This document shows positions 35,931 through 45,022 of a stretch of DNA of 64,000 nt, in pieces. The stretch is from Jeongeupia sp. HS-3 (GTDB lineage: Bacteria; Pseudomonadota; Gammaproteobacteria; Burkholderiales; Chitinibacteraceae): NCBI RefSeq assembly GCF_015140455.1, contig NZ_AP024094.1, positions 124,001 to 188,000 of the forward strand, read 5' to 3'. Numbering within the stretch: position 1 is the stretch's first letter; every line of letters starts with the position of its first letter. The notes below the pieces were generated by a model that saw nothing but the letters and a program-made list of their open reading frames with translations, was not told where the DNA came from and searched no databases. The translations under genes and the position numbers were made by a program.

Positions 35931-36061
35931 GCATGCCATTTGCAATAAATTGAGGGGCGACTTTTCCCTGCTTGCTTTCAAGCTTACACGTCATCAAGCG
36001 GACATACAGAAATGTTTTTATATCGCGCTCCGACACAAAACTTAGCCAGACAGGGAACGAG

Positions 36062-37018
36062 ATGAAACTCCGCCATTTGACCGCCGCACTGGCGGCATTC
36101 GGGCTGGCCACACCGGCCTTCGCGCTGAATATTTTAGTATCGAACGATGACGGCTTTGCCGCCGCCAACGTGCGTGCGCTGTACACGAAGCTCAAGGCCG
36201 CCGGCCACGACGTGGTCGTCGCCGCGCCGTGCCAGGATCAAAGCGGCAAGGGCGCGGCGGTCAACTTCCTGTTGCCGCTGACGCCGCTTGCCAAAGACTG
36301 TCGCGGTGGCACGGTCAAGGCCGGTTCGGCCGCGGTCGGCGCCGATCCGGGCATCGCCGACATCAACTACGTCGATGGCACGCCGGTAATGGCAACGATG
36401 TACGGGCTCGACGTGCTGGCGCCCGCGCGCTGGGGCAAGGCGCCGGATCTGCTGATCTCCGGCCCGAACGAAGGCCAGAACCTTGGCGCTATCGTCAATT
36501 CGTCGGGCACCGTCAGCAACGCCATTTTTGCCGCCAGCCGTGGCATCCCGGCGATCGCGGTCAGCGGTGATGCCAATACCAAGGACAATGCCGCGCTGGC
36601 CGTCGAAGCCGCCGATCTGACGGTCAAGTTCGTTAACGCCTTGCTCGCCAAGCGCGGCAGCGGCCCGATCATGCCGGCCGGTACCGCGATCAACGTCAAT
36701 CTGCCCAAGTTCGACGCCGGCGGCAGCGCCAAAGTGCAGTGGGTGTTCAGCCGCTTCGGCAGCTATACCGCGATGACGCCGAAGTTCGTCGCTGATTTGT
36801 CCAAAGACCCGGTCGCATCGGGCTATGGCGTCAAGTATCCGTATCCAGGGGTGACGTTCACGCTGAACAACACGCCGACGGCAGCCGATGCCGGCAGCGA
36901 ATCGGCGCTGAACGCCAAGGGTTTTGCGACGGTGACGACGATGCAGGTCGGCTTTGAAGCCCGACCGCAGGCGCAGCAGTGGTTGCGTTTGCGGCTTAAA
37001 AACCTGCTGACACAATAA
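36062..37018 (+). CDS. Exported SurE-family 5'/3'-nucleotidase or acid phosphatase
   Basis: 318 residues. A signal peptide of 22 residues ends TPAFA. The SurE fold begins at once with NILVSNDDGFAAANVRALY, whose Asp pair binds the metal, followed by CQDQSGKGAA and ISGPNEGQNLGAIVNSSGTVSNAIF, the second metal loop. Most bacterial SurE proteins are cytoplasmic and ~250 residues; this exported and longer form probably acts on nucleotides or phosphomonoesters in the periplasm. ATG 36062 follows GGGAACGAG. The next gene, a lipoprotein, starts 4 bp after the stop. Confidence 0.88.
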   Translation: MKLRHLTAALAAFGLATPAFALNILVSNDDGFAAANVRALYTKLKAAGHDVVVAAPCQDQSGKGAAVNFLLPLTPLAKDCRGGTVKAGSAAVGADPGIADINYVDGTPVMATMYGLDVLAPARWGKAPDLLISGPNEGQNLGAIVNSSGTVSNAIFAASRGIPAIAVSGDANTKDNAALAVEAADLTVKFVNALLAKRGSGPIMPAGTAINVNLPKFDAGGSAKVQWVFSRFGSYTAMTPKFVADLSKDPVASGYGVKYPYPGVTFTLNNTPTAADAGSESALNAKGFATVTTMQVGFEARPQAQQWLRLRLKNLLTQ

Positions 37019-37022
37019 GGGG

Positions 37023-37685
37023 ATGGCGATGACGCAGTTTCAATCTGCAGCGCCACTGGTTCTGGCGCTGTTGCTGGCCGCTTGTGGTGGCAGTGATGGT
37101 GGCGAGGCCAGTGCCCCGGTTGCCGCGGCGGCCAAGGTCAGCGTCGATGCCTTGCCGGCCGGTAGTTATACGGTCAGCAGCGGCGATGATGGGCAGCCGG
37201 GCGTCGGCCAGTATTACGCAGGCAGCGACGGTAGCCGGCTGATGGTGGTTAACGATGATGACGAAGGCGCGCGTACTTTATATAAGCAAAGCGCCAGCGG
37301 CGTATGGAGCGCGGTGCCACCGGCCAAGACCGATGTCACCCTGCACTTGAGCGGCTACGAGCCGCGCGCTAGCCCGCTTGCCGAGGCGGCCCAGCTGGCC
37401 GGCAATTACACGGTGCCGCTGGCTGCGGGCGGGGTGGCGATGTTTGCCTTGTCGGCACAGGGGGCGATTGCTGCGATGGGTAGTGGCTGCCAGATCAGCG
37501 GCCAGACCGGTGCGAGCAAGCTGCCGGGGGCGCTGGCGGTGAGCCTGAAGTTCGCCGGCTGCAACGGCTTGCCGAGCAGCGCCAGCGGTGTGCTGCTGGC
37601 CGATCCGGACTACGCACCGGCGAAGCTGCGCCTGCTGGTTGACGACGGCAGCGTCGTCGCCGATCTGTGGGCCTACGTGGGCTGA
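37023..37685 (+). CDS. Hypothetical lipoprotein in operon with exported SurE
   Basis: 220 residues. Lipobox LLAAC with Cys at about residue 21, then GGSDGG and a low-complexity Ala linker. The remainder is beta-rich with two repeats of a SGYE/GGV-type pattern and two late cysteines (GSGCQIS, FAGCNG) likely to form a disulfide. No family recognised. Starts 4 bp after SurE; ATG 37029 is an alternative start. Presumed outer-membrane anchored. Confidence 0.75.
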   Translation: MAMTQFQSAAPLVLALLLAACGGSDGGEASAPVAAAAKVSVDALPAGSYTVSSGDDGQPGVGQYYAGSDGSRLMVVNDDDEGARTLYKQSASGVWSAVPPAKTDVTLHLSGYEPRASPLAEAAQLAGNYTVPLAAGGVAMFALSAQGAIAAMGSGCQISGQTGASKLPGALAVSLKFAGCNGLPSSASGVLLADPDYAPAKLRLLVDDGSVVADLWAYVG

Positions 37686-37834
37686 TGATCGATGCCGGGC
37701 GGCTGGCACTGTCGCCCGGTGTGTAGATATTTGCAAACCGGCCAGGCGGTAAAACGCGCGCGAATATGAACTTGTCATCGTTTCGTAATGGCCCAGTCCT
37801 AGACTGGGTCGACCTTTTTCGAGTAGAACTTACT

Positions 37835-39610
37835 ATGTCCAACGGTCGCGATATCCTGCGCGGTGATCTCGAGCAGATCATTGCCCAGGGGCGCCTCAAT
37901 GCCCTGTTCCAGCCGATTGCATCGATGCGTGACGGCGAGGCATTCGGCTACGAAGGCCTGGTTCGCGGCCCGTCGACGAGTTTTCTGCATTCACCGATCA
38001 ACCTATTTCGGGTGGCCGAAGAATGCGGGCTGCTGGCGCAGCTGGATTTCGCCTGCCGCCGGACCATCGTCAGTGCCTTTGTGCGCGAACGACTGCCCGG
38101 CAAACTGTTCCTGAATGTGTGTCCGGCAACGTTGATTCATCCGGATTTTCGCCCCGGCGCGACGCTGGAAATCCTCCGCGAAGTTGGCCTGTCGCCGCAG
38201 CGGGTGGTGATCGAACTGACCGAAACCCAGCCGACACACGATTACGATCTACTCAAGGAAGCGCTGCTGCACTACCGCGAGATGGGCTTTCGTATCGCCA
38301 TCGACGATCTGGGCGAAGGGTTTTCGGGCTTGCGGCTGTGGTCCGAGCTCAAGCCCGAGTACGTCAAGATCGACAAATACTTCATCCAGGGGCTGACGCA
38401 GGATGCGCAAAAGCGCCAGTTCGTCCGCTCGATTCACCACATCGCGCTCAATACCGGCACCCGTGTCGTCGCCGAGGGCATCGAAACACCCGAAGAACTC
38501 GATGTGGTTCGCCGTATTGGTATTTCGCTGGCTCAGGGATATCTGATCGGCCGGCCACTGACGAGCCCGCCGCATCGGCTGGCGCTGGAGTTCGATGGCG
38601 TCGAGCGCCCACAGCTGGGGAGTAGCCGTCAGGGCAATGCCGGTGATCTGCTGGTCGATGTGCCCAAGGTTTCGCCGGACGAGCCGGCCAAGGCGATCTA
38701 CCGGCGCTTTGCCGACGACGCAACGCTGTATGCGCTGCCGGTGGTCGATGGCATCCGCCCGGTTGGCCTGCTCAAGCGCCACGAAGTGCTCGAACTGTTT
38801 GCGCGGCCGTTTACGCCCGAGTTGTTCGGTAACCGGCCGTGCAGCGTGCTGATGGATCGCAGCCCGTTGATCGTCGAGGCGTCGACCAGCCTGCAGGAGC
38901 TGTCCCAGCTGGTCACTGCGGCCGAACGGCGCTATCTGGCCGATGGCTTCATCATCACTTCGCAAGCGCATTATCTGGGGATGGGTACCGGTCATGACCT
39001 GATGCGGGCGATGACCGAGTTGCAGGTACGCGCGGCGCGGCATGCCAATCCGCTGACCCTGCTGCCCGGCAATGTGCCTATCCAGGAGCGGATCGAGCGC
39101 TGGCTGGAGGAGCGGCACCCGTTCACCGTCGCGTATTTCGATCTCGACAATTTCAAACCGTACAACGATGTATATGGCTACGTGCGTGGTGATGCGCTGA
39201 TCCAGCTTTGTGGTGAAACGCTACTGACGTGTGCCGATCCGGTTCGCGATTTCGTCGGCCATATCGGCGGCGACGACTTCATGGTGCTGTTCCGTTCGGA
39301 CGATGCGCAAGCCCGCTGCCAGAGCGCCTTGATGCAGTTCGAACAATCGCTGCTGCAACACTTTTCACCCGAACATCTGGCGACACGCGGCTACAGCGCC
39401 GCTGATCGGCGTGGCGTGATGCAGCGCTATCCCCTGGTCAGTCTGTCGGCGGGGCTGGTCGATGTGGTGCCCGGCGAATTCGCCAGCCACCATGAGGTGG
39501 CGTCTGCGGCGGCCAGCGCCAAATCACTGGCCAAGCGCGAGCCCGGCTCGACACTGTTCATTGAGCGCCGTGTCGGCCCGCACGCGCAACCGTGGTCGGT
39601 TGCCGCCTGA
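37835..39610 (+). CDS. EAL-CBS-GGDEF c-di-GMP turnover protein
   Basis: 591-residue cytoplasmic protein with an unusual domain order. EAL comes first (about 10-250), with EGLVRG in place of EAL, NVCPATL, ELTET, IDDLGEGFSGLRLW and YVKIDKYFIQG. A CBS pair follows (about 265-400), then a GGDEF domain (about 415-590) with the motif IGGDDFMVLF. Key EAL metal ligands are largely present, so phosphodiesterase activity is likely; the GGDDF variant may retain cyclase activity. CBS domains suggest adenine-nucleotide control. ATG 37835 (MSNGRDILRG) is preferred to 37766. Convergent with the response regulator. Confidence 0.85.
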   Translation: MSNGRDILRGDLEQIIAQGRLNALFQPIASMRDGEAFGYEGLVRGPSTSFLHSPINLFRVAEECGLLAQLDFACRRTIVSAFVRERLPGKLFLNVCPATLIHPDFRPGATLEILREVGLSPQRVVIELTETQPTHDYDLLKEALLHYREMGFRIAIDDLGEGFSGLRLWSELKPEYVKIDKYFIQGLTQDAQKRQFVRSIHHIALNTGTRVVAEGIETPEELDVVRRIGISLAQGYLIGRPLTSPPHRLALEFDGVERPQLGSSRQGNAGDLLVDVPKVSPDEPAKAIYRRFADDATLYALPVVDGIRPVGLLKRHEVLELFARPFTPELFGNRPCSVLMDRSPLIVEASTSLQELSQLVTAAERRYLADGFIITSQAHYLGMGTGHDLMRAMTELQVRAARHANPLTLLPGNVPIQERIERWLEERHPFTVAYFDLDNFKPYNDVYGYVRGDALIQLCGETLLTCADPVRDFVGHIGGDDFMVLFRSDDAQARCQSALMQFEQSLLQHFSPEHLATRGYSAADRRGVMQRYPLVSLSAGLVDVVPGEFASHHEVASAAASAKSLAKREPGSTLFIERRVGPHAQPWSVAA

Positions 39611-39634
39611 TCCTTCCGTTTTTCTTCGCGTTGT

Positions 39635-40759
39635 TCAAACAGTCTGGCCGCGAGCCTGGTCGGCGTAGATGGTTTCCAGCAAGGCATCGGTGCCAAGTTC
39701 CTGGCTGGCAAAGCGCAGCAGCGGAGCCAGCTGCGCGAGCAACGCCGGTAGATGCATCCGGACGCTGTCGTGCTCGCCGTGCGCCAGCTTTTGCACCGCT
39801 TCGGCCAGCGTCGGCGCAAGCGGCGCTTGCACTCGCCGTGGCGGTGGAATCACCCGGTTTTCGCCCGGCACATTGTCGAGCCGCATCGAGGCGGTATCGA
39901 ACAGAAGCTGCGCCGCAAAGCTGTCGTCGTGCAGGGTATTGGCGATCGCCAGACTCGCGGTCAGGCTCAGTTGCTCGCCGCGAAAATTCATTCTTGCCGC
40001 GCTGATCGTCTGACGTAGCCGGTCGGCAAGGATCTGCGCCTGATCCAGCGTCGTCCCCGGCGACAGCACGGCAAAGCGGCCCCCTTCCAGATGCGCGAGC
40101 GTATCTTCGCGCCGCAGTTTGGCGCTCAGATGCTTGGTGAAAATCCCCAGCAGCTGTTCGGCCAGGCGCTCGCCGATATGGCTGGCGAGGGCGTCAAAAC
40201 GATCGAGCTGCAACAGCAGCAGCGAGGTTTCAGTGCGGTGGCGCTGGGAATAGGCCAGCGCTTGCTCGATCTGCAGTGCCAACAGGTGCGGGCTGCCGGC
40301 GCCGGTAGTGTCGTGCGTGGTGGTCTGCGCCTGTTGCACCTTGGCCGCTTCCAGCGCCCGCTGGCGATCGGCCAGTTCGATATTGGCGTGAATCCGGGCG
40401 AGCATTTCGCTGCGGTCGGTCGATTTGGTGATGAAGTCGTTGGCACCGTGGGCGACGCATTTCTCCCGCGTGGCTTCGTCTTCCTCGCCGGAGATGATGA
40501 TGACCGGCAATTGCGCCAGGCGCGGCTGGCCGCAGGCGCGCAGCCGATCCAGCAGGCCGAGGCCGTCGAGCTCGGGCATCGATAGATCCGAAATCAGCAG
40601 CCGGATTGTTTCATCCGCTTGCACCCGCTGCCAGCCTGCCTCGCCATCGCTTTCCTCGATGACGTCATACACGTCGGCCAGGTGTTTTTTAACCGTGGCG
40701 CGAACGATGCGCGAATCGTCAACGATCAACAGGCGGGGAAGGGGGGAAACAGACGACAT
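39635..40759 (-). CDS. Response regulator with degenerate GGDEF output domain
   Basis: 374 residues. The receiver domain (about 8-130) has the acidic pair near residue 14, phospho-acceptor D58 (LISDLSMP) and a conserved Lys in FITKS. The C-terminal GGDEF-like domain (about 170-325) carries EGGRF where GGDEF is expected, so it is almost certainly not a diguanylate cyclase. The extra C-terminal ~50 residues are helical. Its likely role is as a signal-receiving binding or scaffold protein. Convergent with the EAL-CBS-GGDEF gene. Confidence 0.85.
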   Translation of the reverse strand: MSSVSPLPRLLIVDDSRIVRATVKKHLADVYDVIEESDGEAGWQRVQADETIRLLISDLSMPELDGLGLLDRLRACGQPRLAQLPVIIISGEEDEATREKCVAHGANDFITKSTDRSEMLARIHANIELADRQRALEAAKVQQAQTTTHDTTGAGSPHLLALQIEQALAYSQRHRTETSLLLLQLDRFDALASHIGERLAEQLLGIFTKHLSAKLRREDTLAHLEGGRFAVLSPGTTLDQAQILADRLRQTISAARMNFRGEQLSLTASLAIANTLHDDSFAAQLLFDTASMRLDNVPGENRVIPPPRRVQAPLAPTLAEAVQKLAHGEHDSVRMHLPALLAQLAPLLRFASQELGTDALLETIYADQARGQTV

Positions 40760-41035
40760 GGTAAACCTCGTTCTTACAGGCTGGCCGTCAGCCTAGCACA
40801 GCGTTGTGTCTCGTTGCGGTGCCGATTGCATGCCGGCCGGCTTGCCGCGGCATTTGCTGCATGGGGGCCACAGCGGCATCGGTGCGGACGCGTTTTTTCG
40901 GTGGGCACGGCCAGGACGGCAAGCACACAATGCTTGTTATTGTTGTGTAAATAAACCACTTGGTGGCGCTGCGGGCTTGGCAAAGAATGGTGCCATCGCG
41001 GCTAGCCCGCCTTCCTCACCCGCAAGGCAATCACG

Positions 41036-41467
41036 ATGAAACTGATCAAGTCCCTTCTATTGGCCACCGCCATCCTGCTGCCGGCATCGGCCGTTTTCGC
41101 TGAGACCGCGACGGCGCCAACCGTCGCCGATACCGCAGCGGCACCGGCCGAAAAGAGCACGCTGGCGACCGAGCTCAAGCTGAGCAAGGATCAGCAGCAA
41201 AAAATCGAGGCGATCAAGAAGGACGAGAAAAAGCAGATCGAGGCGGTCGATACCAGCAAGATAGAACCGGGCGTATTTCGCGACATGATCAAATCCGGCA
41301 AGTGGGACGAGGCGCGTGCCAAGCGACGGATTCAGGCGGTCGGTGATGCCGACAATCAGGTCACCTATATCCGCGTCAAGGCGCTGTTCGATGCGAGCCA
41401 GGTGCTGACCACCGAGCAGAAACAGCACTTCGTGCAGTTGTACAAGAAGGAACTCGCAGCGGATTGA
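41036..41467 (+). CDS. Spy/CpxP-like periplasmic protein
   Basis: 143 residues. Signal peptide ends at VFA near residue 22, then an Ala/Thr/Pro-rich linker. The mature part is helical and carries two LTxxQ-like motifs (LSKDQQQKIEAI and LTTEQKQHFVQLY), characteristic of the Spy/CpxP family of ATP-independent periplasmic chaperones. Promoter not assigned. Convergent with the CBM-esterase and separated from it by a strong hairpin. Confidence 0.75.
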   Translation: MKLIKSLLLATAILLPASAVFAETATAPTVADTAAAPAEKSTLATELKLSKDQQQKIEAIKKDEKKQIEAVDTSKIEPGVFRDMIKSGKWDEARAKRRIQAVGDADNQVTYIRVKALFDASQVLTTEQKQHFVQLYKKELAAD

Positions 41468-41494
41468 GCGCAGCCTCCCTGCTGCGGTTGACCG

Positions 41495-41530
41495 GCGGCA
41501 TGGCGAGTGCGGGTCGACTCGCCATGCCGC
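41495..41530. terminator. Perfect 14-bp hairpin between convergent genes
   Basis: GCGGCATGGCGAGT (41495-41508), 8-nt loop, ACTCGCCATGCCGC (41517-41530). No T-tract. It probably stops or stabilises transcripts from both sides. Confidence 0.6.
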
Positions 41531-41537
41531 AGCCTGA

Positions 41538-42719
41538 TCAGCGGGGATAGGCGTAGAGCAGGCCTTCGGTGCTGGCGACCTCGGCCGCCGACTCGTGGGT
41601 CTGCCCCGGCAGCACGCTGTGCCGTACCGCGAGGCCTTTGTCGCCGAGCGTTGCCGCAAAGCGGGCCGTATCGAGCAGATAGGGGCTGTCTTCCAGGCTG
41701 CCCATGCTCAGGTAGACCTTCCGGACTCCGCTGTACTGCTCGGCGGGACTGGCTTGCGCTTCGCCGGCCAGCCGGCCGTCGTGATACCAGAGCGCCGGGC
41801 TGTTGACGAGGTAACGGCCGAACGTCCCGCTGTCGTGCACCAGCGCATGGCCGGCCAGCAGTGCGCTGAGCGAGGTGCCGTGAATGCCGCGTTCCGCCGG
41901 CTGGCTCAGGTAGCGCGTTTCGATGCGCGGAATGAGTTCGTGCTTGAGGAAGGCCAGGAAGTTGGGGCCACCGCCGGTGATGCGCAGCGCGGGGTCGGTG
42001 TTGCCGAGGTAGTGCTCTTCGGGCAGCCAGTAGCTCGGCGTGTAGTCGCGTTCCCGCCGCAGCCAGCACACCGCTTCGGCGTCGGCGCAGCCGATGCCGA
42101 CCACGATAAAGGGCTGCAGCCGGCCGGCATCGCTCAGCGCCCGATGCTGCTGCTTGAATGTATCGGCGACGAGGAACCAGTCGAGCACATACAGCACCGG
42201 ATACGCCCGGTCGGGCTGGAAGCCGTCCGGCAGCATCACCTCGATCGGATAATCGGTGCCCGCCGTATCGGGTCCGAAGGTGACCGGCTGCACCTGCGTC
42301 GACGCGAGCGTGAACGTGTACTGGCTGACGTAATTGCAGCGACCCAGATCGCGCCAGACTTCGCGGCTTTCCCCGCTGGCCGGATTGCTGCCCCGCGTCC
42401 ACCAGTTGGCGAGATAGTTCCGCCCCTGATGGCTGACGACCGCGTTGCCACTGTAGGCGGTCTGGCCGCGCCAGACGTCGCCGCACGCCAGCGGCGGCTG
42501 GGTCGGGTCGAGCCGCAGCCAGGGCTGGCCGCTGCCGGGGGCGCCGGCGTGAGATTGCGGGGGCTGCCCCTGGGTCCACCACTGGGCGCGGTAGTCGGTG
42601 CCCGCAACGGTCACCGTATCGCCGGCCTGATAGGCACGGTCGTTTTGCCAGGCCGGTGCGGCGGCGAGGCAGGCGCTTGCCAGTATTGCAATGGCTGCAG
42701 CGGCCAAAGTCGTTCGCAT
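41538..42719 (-). CDS. Exported esterase with two N-terminal chitin-binding (CBM5/12) modules
   Basis: 393 residues. Signal peptide about 1-21. Two CBM5/12-like repeats follow: AWQNDRAYQAGDTVTVAGTDYRAQWWTQG (about 23-55) and VWRGQTAYSGNAVVSHQGRNYLANWWTRG (about 81-110), with the typical aromatic residues of chitin-binding modules. The rest is a putative esterase (esterase D/IroE family), nucleophile Ser in GIHGTSLSALLAG and a late His in GQTHESA. It could remove acetyl or other acyl groups from chitin-linked material or act on cell-surface esters. Substrate is inferred from the modules alone. Confidence 0.82.
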   Translation of the reverse strand: MRTTLAAAAIAILASACLAAAPAWQNDRAYQAGDTVTVAGTDYRAQWWTQGQPPQSHAGAPGSGQPWLRLDPTQPPLACGDVWRGQTAYSGNAVVSHQGRNYLANWWTRGSNPASGESREVWRDLGRCNYVSQYTFTLASTQVQPVTFGPDTAGTDYPIEVMLPDGFQPDRAYPVLYVLDWFLVADTFKQQHRALSDAGRLQPFIVVGIGCADAEAVCWLRRERDYTPSYWLPEEHYLGNTDPALRITGGGPNFLAFLKHELIPRIETRYLSQPAERGIHGTSLSALLAGHALVHDSGTFGRYLVNSPALWYHDGRLAGEAQASPAEQYSGVRKVYLSMGSLEDSPYLLDTARFAATLGDKGLAVRHSVLPGQTHESAAEVASTEGLLYAYPR

Positions 42720-42867
42720 GGAGATTCCATCCTGATTGAGCAGCGCAAATGCGCGCCGCTCATCATGCCAAACGCATGAGATCAGGATGGGGGCACCGGT
42801 CGGCGACGACCGGCTTGCGCCGCTTATCAGGGCCGCAAGTGCGGGCCGAGCGGCTGGCCGTGGTGGT

Positions 42868-44886
42868 TTACTGGTGGCCGAAGGCCCGCTCGCGCAGTGA
42901 TTTGAGCTGGTCGCGCAGATTGGCTGCCTTTTCGAACTCGAGGTTTTTCGCCGCGACCATCATGTCCTTCTCGAGCCGCTTGAGTTCCTTGGCGAGGCCC
43001 TTCTCGTCCATGTCTTCCACTAGGCGCTGACGCTTGGCCTCGATCCGTGTCGCCGCAGCGTCTTCGGCGTTGTAGACGCCGTCGATGATGTCTTTGATGC
43101 GCTTGGTCACCGATTTCGGCACGATGCCGTTGGCCAGGTTGAAGGCGGTCTGTTTGGTGCGGCGGCGTTCGGTTTCGTCGATGGCCTTCCTCATCGAATC
43201 GGTGATCCGGTCGCCATAGAGAATCGCCTTGCCGTTCAGATTGCGCGCGGCGCGGCCGATGGTCTGGATCAGGCTGCGCTCGCTGCGCAAGAAACCCTCC
43301 TTGTCGGCGTCGAGGATCGCCACTAGCGAGACTTCCGGAATATCCAGGCCTTCGCGCAACAGGTTGATGCCGACCAGCACATCGAACACGCCAAGGCGCA
43401 GGTCGCGGAGGATTTCGACCCGTTCGACCGTGTCGATTTCCGAGTGCAGATAGCGCACCTTGACACCGTGCTCGTCGAGATATTCGCTCAACTGCTCGGA
43501 CATCCGCTTGGTCAGCGTCGTCACCAGCACCCGTTCGTTCAGCGCCGTGCGCAGCTTGATCTCCGAGAGCAGATCATCCACCTGGGTGGCCACCGGGCGC
43601 ACTTCGATTTGCGGATCGACCAGACCGGTCGGGCGCACCAACTGCTCGACCACCTGACCTTGGTGTTCCTTTTCATAGTTGGCCGGCGTGGCCGAAACGA
43701 AGACCGTCTGCGGCATCATGTGCTCGAATTCCTCGAACTTCAGCGGCCGGTTGTCCAGCGCCGATGGCAGCCGGAAGCCGTAATCGACCAGATTTTCCTT
43801 GCGCGAGCGGTCGCCTTTGTACATGGCGCCGACCTGGCCGATCATCACGTGCGACTCATCAAGAAACATCAACGAACCCTGCGGCAGGTAGTTGATCAGC
43901 GTCGGTGGCGCCTCGCCGGCCTTCTTGCCGGAGAAGTGGCGCGAGTAGTTCTCGATGCCCTTGCAAAAGCCCATTTCATTGAGCATTTCCAGATCGAAAC
44001 GCGTGCGCTGCTCCAGCCGCTGGGCCTCGATCAGTTTGTTTTCCTGATAGTAAAACGCCAGCCGCTCGCGCAGTTCTTCCTTGATCGTCTCGACCGCGCG
44101 CAGCACCGTATCGCGCGGCGTCACATAGTGGCTGGACGGGAACACGGTGAAGCGGCCGACACGCTGCTTGATATGGCCGGTGAGCGGATCGAACAGTTGC
44201 AGCGTTTCGATGTCGTCGTCGAACAGCGAGATCCGCAGCGCCAGCTCGGCGTGTTCGGCCGGAAAGATGTCGATCACGTCGCCGCGAACGCGGAAGGTGC
44301 CGCGCGCGAAGTCGGTTTCATTGCGGTCGTACTGCATCGCGCTGAGTCGTTTGATGATCTCGCGCTGTTCGAGTTTCTCGCCTTCCTTGAGGTGCAGAAT
44401 CATCCGGTGGTAATCGGCCGGATCGCCGATACCGTAGATCGCCGACACGGTGGCGACGATGATGCAGTCCGGGCGCTCGAGCATCGCCTTGGTCGCGCTC
44501 AAACGCATCTGCTCGATGTGCTCGTTGATCGCCGAATCCTTCTCGATAAACAGATCGCGGCTCGGCACATAGGCTTCGGGCTGGTAGTAGTCGTAGTAGC
44601 TGACGAAGTACTCGACCGCGTTTTCCGGAAAGAACTCGCGGAACTCGGCGTAGAGCTGCGCCGCCAGCGTCTTGTTCGGCGCCATCACGATCGCCGGCCG
44701 GCCGGTGCGGGCGATCACATTGGCCATCGTGTAGGTCTTGCCCGAGCCGGTGACGCCGAGCAGGGTCTGGTACTTGAGGCCGTCTTCTATGCCGTCGATC
44801 AGGCCGGCGATCGCCGTCGGCTGGTCGCCGGCGGGCGGGAAGGGCTGGAACAGCTTGTACGGAGAATTCGGGAATTCGACGAACAT
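42868..44886 (-). CDS. uvrB: UvrABC excinuclease subunit B
   Basis: 672-residue helicase-like core of nucleotide excision repair. Walker [15 protein letters not shown], the beta-hairpin region [25 protein letters not shown], the DESH box ([11 protein letters not shown]), and helicase motifs V-VI ([44 protein letters not shown]). The C-terminal UVR domain that binds UvrC covers the last ~40 residues ([23 protein letters not shown]). Start ATG 44886. Standalone gene. Confidence 0.98.
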   Translation of the reverse strand: MFVEFPNSPYKLFQPFPPAGDQPTAIAGLIDGIEDGLKYQTLLGVTGSGKTYTMANVIARTGRPAIVMAPNKTLAAQLYAEFREFFPENAVEYFVSYYDYYQPEAYVPSRDLFIEKDSAINEHIEQMRLSATKAMLERPDCIIVATVSAIYGIGDPADYHRMILHLKEGEKLEQREIIKRLSAMQYDRNETDFARGTFRVRGDVIDIFPAEHAELALRISLFDDDIETLQLFDPLTGHIKQRVGRFTVFPSSHYVTPRDTVLRAVETIKEELRERLAFYYQENKLIEAQRLEQRTRFDLEMLNEMGFCKGIENYSRHFSGKKAGEAPPTLINYLPQGSLMFLDESHVMIGQVGAMYKGDRSRKENLVDYGFRLPSALDNRPLKFEEFEHMMPQTVFVSATPANYEKEHQGQVVEQLVRPTGLVDPQIEVRPVATQVDDLLSEIKLRTALNERVLVTTLTKRMSEQLSEYLDEHGVKVRYLHSEIDTVERVEILRDLRLGVFDVLVGINLLREGLDIPEVSLVAILDADKEGFLRSERSLIQTIGRAARNLNGKAILYGDRITDSMRKAIDETERRRTKQTAFNLANGIVPKSVTKRIKDIIDGVYNAEDAAATRIEAKRQRLVEDMDEKGLAKELKRLEKDMMVAAKNLEFEKAANLRDQLKSLRERAFGHQ

Positions 44887-45022
44887 GGCGATCCGGGCGA
44901 GTAGCGGTGAGGGAAAAGGGGAATTTTACTCCCGCGCCGGGCCGCGACCTAATCTGCCGCACACGACCCGCGACTGCGGGTGAATCGGCCAGCGCACCGA
45001 TCGCTGGCCGGATGCGGTATCG

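Noticed and set aside
42796-42813. CCGGTCG-GCGA-CGACCGG hairpin downstream of uvrB as a terminator
   Set aside because: Short stem and no T-tract on the uvrB strand; not strong enough to call.
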